Shown: positions 60,189 to 64,000 of the stretch, one piece after another
Layout of the letters: every line of letters begins with the position of its first letter
Numbering within the stretch: position 1 is the first letter of the stretch
DNA from: VXYL01 sp965199875
GTDB lineage: Bacteria > Pseudomonadota > Gammaproteobacteria > Pseudomonadales > Azotimanducaceae
Assembly (NCBI GenBank): GCA_965199875.1
Contig: OZ241346.1
Coordinates: 4,455,353-4,519,352, forward strand
Reading direction: 5' to 3'
Length of the DNA stretch: 64,000 nt
Notes under the pieces: model-generated
Told to the model about the DNA's origin: nothing
What the model saw: only the letters and a program-made list of their open reading frames with translations
Databases searched by the model: none
Made by a program: the position numbers and the translations under genes

Positions 60189-61210
60189 TGCCACTTGAGG
60201 AGCGTAGCGGCGCATCGAACGCGCTCGTCGAACGCGGCGGCGCCATGCTCGGCCGCTACGCCGCGGCGATGGCGGCGACGCGCCAGCTGCTCGACGCCCG
60301 CTTTGCCAGCGCCGTGGAACTCGTCGCGGGTTTGGACTCCATCCTCATCGTCACCGGCCTCGGCAAGAGCGGCCTGGTGGCGCAGAAAGCGGCGGCGACG
60401 CTGTCCAGCACCGGCACCCAGGCCGCCTTCGTGCATCCGGTGGAAGCCCTGCACGGCGATTTGGGCATCGTGCGTCCTGGCTCCGCGCTGCTGGCGCTGT
60501 CGAAGAGCGGCGGCAACGCCGAGACCATCGAGTTCGCCCGCCAGTTCAAGGCCGTTGCCAAGGGGCAGGTGATTTCGCTGACGGAACCGCAGTCCCGCCT
60601 GGCGGCCATCGCCGACATCGCCTTGGACATTCCGCCGCTGCCGGAGATCGACGCCTTCGACCTCGCGCCGACCATCAGCGCCGCCACGACGATGGCGGTA
60701 TGCGACGCGATGGCGATTCTCGTGCAGCAGTCGAAGGGGCTTACCGATCGCGACTTCGCCCGCTTCCATCCCAGCGGCGCGCTGGGCAAGCGGCTGCTGC
60801 TGTCGGTAGACGAGGTGATGATCCAGGGCGACGCGCTGCCGCTGCTAAGCGACGCGGCTCGCTTCGCGGACCTCGTCTACGAGATTTCGTCCAAGGGCAT
60901 CGGCATGGCGGTGGTGGTGAACGATGCTGGCGAACACGTTGGCGTGGTGACGGATGCCGACATCCGCCGTCTGCTGCTGCGCGGCGAACCCGTCCAGCGG
61001 CTCACCGTGGCCGACTGCTTCGAGCGCAGCCGCCGGGGCAGCGAAAGCTCGGCGCCGGCGCGGGTGCGGGGGGCGACCACCACGGGGGCGATGGCCGCCG
61101 ACTGCCTGGCGCAAATGCAGCAAAGCCAGATCACCGAGCTGGTGGTGCTCGACGGCGAGCGCCCCGTCGGCGTGGTGCGGCTGCAAGACCTGATCGCCGC
61201 TGGCATCTAG
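60188..61210 (+). CDS. KdsD/KpsF-type arabinose-5-phosphate isomerase
   Basis: The 340-residue protein has an SIS domain (ILIVTGLGKSGLVAQKAAATLSSTG, HPVEALHGDLGIV, SKSGGNAETIE, FHPSGALGKRLL) and two C-terminal CBS domains (about 205-330). It interconverts ribulose-5-phosphate and arabinose-5-phosphate for KDO, hence lipopolysaccharide or capsule. The second CBS contains an unusual Ser/Ala-rich insert (RRGSESSAPARVRGATTTG). The GTG start at 60188 has a weak ribosome site; the first 15 residues are not conserved and ATG 60245 is possible. Confidence 0.86.
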   Translation: MPLEERSGASNALVERGGAMLGRYAAAMAATRQLLDARFASAVELVAGLDSILIVTGLGKSGLVAQKAAATLSSTGTQAAFVHPVEALHGDLGIVRPGSALLALSKSGGNAETIEFARQFKAVAKGQVISLTEPQSRLAAIADIALDIPPLPEIDAFDLAPTISAATTMAVCDAMAILVQQSKGLTDRDFARFHPSGALGKRLLLSVDEVMIQGDALPLLSDAARFADLVYEISSKGIGMAVVVNDAGEHVGVVTDADIRRLLLRGEPVQRLTVADCFERSRRGSESSAPARVRGATTTGAMAADCLAQMQQSQITELVVLDGERPVGVVRLQDLIAAGI

Positions 61211-61483
61211 CCGCAGCGAGGCTTCGCCCGTCCTCTAGGGAAGGTCTGATCAAGTACCTTTGCGGGAAAAACAACCGCCGTCCCAGAAGGGTTCACGGTC
61301 TGCCCGGGACACTTAAACAGAGGTTTCCTAGCCCACTTTGCCGGGCTCGAAAACCGCGGAGATCGCCCGCTCGCCGGGCGATTGTCTGAAATTGCTGTAG
61401 GAAATGCGCCATCGGCGATGCGCCGAGGCGGGGTCTGGCCTATGGTGGCGACGCTGACCCACCTTCTACAAGGAGTTTCAACC
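61211..61483. other. 273-bp intergenic region with hairpins before a small secreted protein
   Basis: No coding signal was found. ATCGCCCG/CGGGCGAT (61362-61382, five-base loop) makes a strong hairpin, and a weaker AGCCC/GGGCT hairpin lies at 61330-61347. Neither is followed by a clear T-run, so they may be terminator-like or regulatory structures. A promoter for the downstream genes should lie within 61380-61470, but no convincing -35/-10 pair could be fixed by eye. Confidence 0.45.
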
Positions 61484-61717
61484 ATGAACAAGCAACTCTT
61501 CTCGGCGGCCTTGGCCGTCGGCTTGACGGTTTCGGCGGCCCTGGCGCCGGGCAACATGGCCGCTTCCAGCCTCGAAAACCAGCTGTACCGCCTTCTGCCC
61601 GAAGGCTGCGGCGGCTATCTGTGGCAGGACGAGTGCTACCTGTCGCCTTCGGAAATACCCATTCCCGAGATCTACTTCGGCCGCCCGGAGTTGCTGCGCT
61701 GGCTGCTGAGCCAGTGA
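61484..61717 (+). CDS. small secreted protein with two cysteines
   Basis: The 77-residue protein is preceded by AAGGAG at eight bases. A signal peptide (QLFSAALAVGLTVSAALAPG) is followed by a mature part of about 50 residues: SSLENQLYRLLPEGCGGYLW, then DECYLSPSEIPIPEIYFG and RPELLRWLLSQ. The two cysteines (CGGYLWQDEC spacing) could form a disulfide. No family was recognised. It lies 15 bp upstream of the SpoIIM-like gene. Confidence 0.62.
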   Translation: MNKQLFSAALAVGLTVSAALAPGNMAASSLENQLYRLLPEGCGGYLWQDECYLSPSEIPIPEIYFGRPELLRWLLSQ

Positions 61718-61732
61718 GCCTTGGCCGCGACG

Positions 61733-62377
61733 ATGCCAGCAGCCAGCGACGCCGTGCAGGGACGCGAAGTGGACGTCAAGCCCGTCCGCTGGGGTTTCGC
61801 GTTCGTCGCGTCCTGGCTGATCTGGCTGGGCGGCACGGCGCTGGGGTTGGGGATCGTCGAATGGACCGAGAGCATGCCTGCCGAAGCCAAGGAACTGCCG
61901 GAGGAATGGCTGGAGGCGGCGGCGGACGCCGCGGAACAGGAGGTCGCCGAAGTTGCCGCCCCGTCCAGGCTCGACGAGTTCCTGTTCATTCTCGGCAGAA
62001 ACTTGACCGTCTACGTCTGGCTGCTCGCCGGCCTGCTCTCGGCCGGCGCCATCACCTTGCTGGTGCTCCTGGCCAACGGCGTCGCGCTTGGCCAGACCCT
62101 CGGCTTTGCGATGGCGTCCGGGATGCCGACGAGCGCCGCGGTGGACCTGCTGTTTACCCACGGCGTTCTTGAACTCGGCACCTTCTGCATCGCTGGCGCC
62201 GTGGGCTTTCAGGGCCTGCGCCTGGCGTTCGACGGCTCCGAACGCGGCTGGGCGGTGGTCAAGTCCATGCCCTGGAGAACGGTGCTGGCCTTTGGCGTTG
62301 CGGCGCTGACGGCCGCCGCTGGCGTTGAGGCCGTCGTCACCGCGGATCTGGCCGCGGCCTACGAACCAAAACCCTAA
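61733..62377 (+). CDS. SpoIIM-like (stage II sporulation protein M family) membrane protein
   Basis: The 214-residue protein has about four or five membrane segments: an N-terminal WGFAFVASWLIWLGGTALGL, then YVWLLAGLLSAGAITLLVLL, LGFAMASG, HGVLELGTFCIAGAVGFQGL and a last VLAFGVAALTAAAG. The NGVALGQTLGF loop and HGVLEL motif match the SpoIIM/YjbB-type family found with ABC exporters. ATG 61733 is chosen; TTG 61721 adds four residues. Function in non-sporulating bacteria is unclear. Confidence 0.76.
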   Translation: MPAASDAVQGREVDVKPVRWGFAFVASWLIWLGGTALGLGIVEWTESMPAEAKELPEEWLEAAADAAEQEVAEVAAPSRLDEFLFILGRNLTVYVWLLAGLLSAGAITLLVLLANGVALGQTLGFAMASGMPTSAAVDLLFTHGVLELGTFCIAGAVGFQGLRLAFDGSERGWAVVKSMPWRTVLAFGVAALTAAAGVEAVVTADLAAAYEPKP

Positions 62378-62397
62378 GTGCAAAGTCAGGAGGCGAC

Positions 62398-62982
62398 GTG
62401 CGCGACTGGAATCGAGTGCTGACCGCTCCGATGCTGCCGGTGGCAGTCTGGCTGGCGGGCATGGCGCTGTTCACCGTGCTCTGCGTCGAGTCGTTGTTCG
62501 CCGAGCATCACGCGATGTTCGTCATGGCGCGGCTGGCGGCCTACGTGGCGGCGTTGATGGCAACGGCGCTGCTGCTTGGCTTCGTGGCGCTGTTCGGCCT
62601 CGCCTGCGGCGTCATGCTCTGGTGGCTGGAAGAAGACGCCTTGAGCGCCAGGAGCGTCGTCGCTGCCGTTGCGCGTTCGGTGTGGATCTTCTGCGCCTTC
62701 GTTTGGCTTGCGGTGGCGCTGCTGCTGCTGGATGCGCCAGAGCCGCTGTCGCTCGACGACCTGACGACTGCCGAGGAAGTGCAGGCCGGCGTGGACGGCC
62801 TGCTGGCGTTTCGCTGGATCGAGTCGCTGCGCTACGTGGTGCTCGGGGCCTTTCTGGCCTTGGCGGCCTGGCTGTTGGCAAGGCGGACGAAGCCGTTGAA
62901 CGCCGTTCTTTCGGTGGGGTTCGGCGTTGGCCTGGTGTCGGCCCTCGTCTCTGGTCTTGGGATGCTCGGCCAAGAGCTCTAG
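62398..62982 (+). CDS. multi-pass membrane protein of unknown family
   Basis: The 194-residue protein starts at GTG after AGGAGG. It has about five hydrophobic spans (PMLPVAVWLAGMALFTVLC, LAAYVAALMATALLLGFVAL, WIFCAFVWLAVALLLL, VVLGAFLALAAWLL, VGFGVGLVSALVSGLGML). The layout resembles Yip1/SpoIIM-neighbour proteins, but no family is certain. It lies between the SpoIIM-like gene and an RND-type adaptor, suggesting a shared export or envelope complex. Confidence 0.62.
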   Translation: MRDWNRVLTAPMLPVAVWLAGMALFTVLCVESLFAEHHAMFVMARLAAYVAALMATALLLGFVALFGLACGVMLWWLEEDALSARSVVAAVARSVWIFCAFVWLAVALLLLDAPEPLSLDDLTTAEEVQAGVDGLLAFRWIESLRYVVLGAFLALAAWLLARRTKPLNAVLSVGFGVGLVSALVSGLGMLGQEL

Positions 62983-63007
62983 TATCTGTTGTGGGGAGGG
63001 AACAGGC

Positions 63008-64000
63008 GTGAAAAAAGCCGCAGCCGCCATCGTCGTCGCGCTGCTCGGCGGCGTCGTGTTGATCGGCTTTGCCGTCAGCAAGGAGCAGGGCAGGCCGGTT
63101 GCCGTCGAACAGCTGGGCCGGCAGGAAATACAGCCGTCGATCCTCGCCTCCGGGCGGATCGTCCACGAAGAGGAAGTGCGCCTGACCAGCGAAGTGATCG
63201 GCAGAGTCAAGGCCGTTCACGTCGTGGAAGGGCAAGCCGTCCAGCAGGGCGACCTGGTGCTCTCCATCGACGACGAAGCGTATGCCGCGCAAGTGGAGCG
63301 CAACCGCGCTGCGGTGCGGCTGCAGGAGATCGACATCCAGCGCAAGCAGCTGGCCATCGACAATCTGCAACGCCAGCACGAGCGCAGTCGCAGCCTGTTC
63401 GACCGCGGCCTGCTCGATGCCCACGCCTTCGATGTCGCCAGCCACCAGCTGGAGGCCGCGAACATCGACCTCGCGTCGGCCAGGGAACTGCTGGCCCAGG
63501 CGGGGGCGAGCCTCGCCCAGTCCGCCGAGCAGCTCGACAAGACCCAGGTGCGCTCGCCCATCTCCGGCATCGTCACTTCCTTGGACATCGAGGCGGGAGA
63601 GACCGCGATCACCGGCACCACCAACATACCCGGCAGCGAACTCATGGTGATTGCGGACCCAGGCAGCATCCGCGCCGAAGTCTACGTGGACGAAGCGGAC
63701 GTCTCGGACGTCCTCGTCGGCCAGCGCGTCGAAGTGGTTGCCGTTGCCTATCCCGAGCAGCCCGTCGCCGGCGAGGTCGAGTTCATCGCCAACACGGCCA
63801 AGTACCACGCCGCCGGCAGGGCGCTGTCGTTCCGCGTCCGCGTGTACATGGATCGAACGTCGCTGAATGACGTTCGCTTGCGCCCCGGCATGTCGTGCCG
63901 AGTGAGGATCTTCGTCGGCGCCGGCAGCAAGCTGCCCGCCGTGCCCATTCGCGCCATCGTCAGCGAGGACGACCGCGAGACCCGGTCCGCGCAGCACTTC
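63008..64000 (+). CDS. efflux/ABC exporter periplasmic adaptor (HlyD/MacA-like), 3' partial
   Basis: The GTG start follows GGAGGGAAC. The N-terminus is a signal-anchor (KKAAAAIVVALLGGVVLIGFA). Next come the lipoyl half EVRLTSEVIGRVKAVHVVEGQAV, a long coiled-coil hairpin (about 95-170; QLAIDNLQRQHERSRSLFDRG), the second lipoyl half VRSPISGIVTSLDIEAGETA and a beta-barrel (EVYVDEADVSDVLVGQRVEV). This is the MacA/HlyD adaptor order. The frame is open at the right edge. Typical partners, a MacB-like ABC permease or RND pump, should lie just beyond the window. Confidence 0.85.
   Translation, partial: MKKAAAAIVVALLGGVVLIGFAVSKEQGRPVAVEQLGRQEIQPSILASGRIVHEEEVRLTSEVIGRVKAVHVVEGQAVQQGDLVLSIDDEAYAAQVERNRAAVRLQEIDIQRKQLAIDNLQRQHERSRSLFDRGLLDAHAFDVASHQLEAANIDLASARELLAQAGASLAQSAEQLDKTQVRSPISGIVTSLDIEAGETAITGTTNIPGSELMVIADPGSIRAEVYVDEADVSDVLVGQRVEVVAVAYPEQPVAGEVEFIANTAKYHAAGRALSFRVRVYMDRTSLNDVRLRPGMSCRVRIFVGAGSKLPAVPIRAIVSEDDRETRSAQHF

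Noticed and set aside
61240..61300. Sequence AGGGAAGGTCTGATCAAGTA considered as an insertion-sequence end.
   Set aside because: No matching inverted end, target duplication or transposase gene is visible in the window.

Overview
The window is a high-GC chromosomal segment, most likely from a gammaproteobacterium. The evidence for that placement is gene content: a pspF/pspABC phage-shock locus, a DUF2333 protein, a YcgN-type protein, a dnaX-ybaB-recR-rnd run, and leuC-leuD-leuB followed by asd. Three very large secreted proteins carry fibronectin III, leucine-rich, thrombospondin type 3 and integrin-like FG-GAP modules, and a fourth carries thrombospondin type 1 repeats. That repertoire is typical of host-associated (for example sponge-associated) or surface-adhering marine bacteria. 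The lifestyle statement is an inference from domain content only. No rRNA, tRNA, CRISPR array, prophage or intact insertion sequence was recognised.

Layout. 0-4 kb: end of a P-loop kinase, then a minus-strand group of class III aminotransferase, SDR dehydrogenase and alanine racemase. 4-10 kb: a 2015-residue secreted FN3/LRR protein. 10-17 kb: a crotonase, a PQQ-type sugar dehydrogenase, a sucrase/ferredoxin-like protein, and a tight minus-strand operon of SDR, isocitrate/isopropylmalate-type dehydrogenase, alpha/beta hydrolase and acyltransferase. 17-28 kb: catabolic accessory genes (two D-aminoacylase-like amidohydrolases, a ThDP enzyme, a PhyH-HEAT fusion, an LLM oxidoreductase, a HIT protein and a ThuA-like protein), a wrecked DNA methyltransferase and a lone RelA/SpoT-domain protein. 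28-34 kb: a lipoprotein, a PCu(A)C copper chaperone and DUF2333, then the divergent pspF / pspA-B-C locus with an extra PspB-like gene. 34-41 kb: housekeeping genes (GDPD, dnaX, ybaB, recR, rnd, ycgN-like) and a MoxR ATPase/VWA pair.

41-54.7 kb is the most unusual part. A TSP1-repeat protein is followed by two tandem paralogues (about 1740 and 1731 residues). Each has a signal peptide, a short LRR block, a four-unit ABAB module shared with the 4-10 kb protein, TSP3 calcium repeats, seven FG-GAP repeats and a C-terminal domain containing HEIMH, a candidate zinc-protease motif. Eroded pieces of the VWA gene follow each paralogue. They show that a block running from VWA through TSP1 to the LRR protein was tandemly duplicated and then trimmed at short homologies.

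54.7-55.7 kb holds a two-gene toxin-antitoxin-like pair with a PIN-like second protein. 55.8-61.2 kb is leuC-leuD-leuB, asd and a KdsD/KpsF-type isomerase. The window ends with a small secreted protein, a SpoIIM-like membrane protein, another membrane protein and the start of an RND/MacA-type adaptor, probably the front of an export operon continuing beyond the window.
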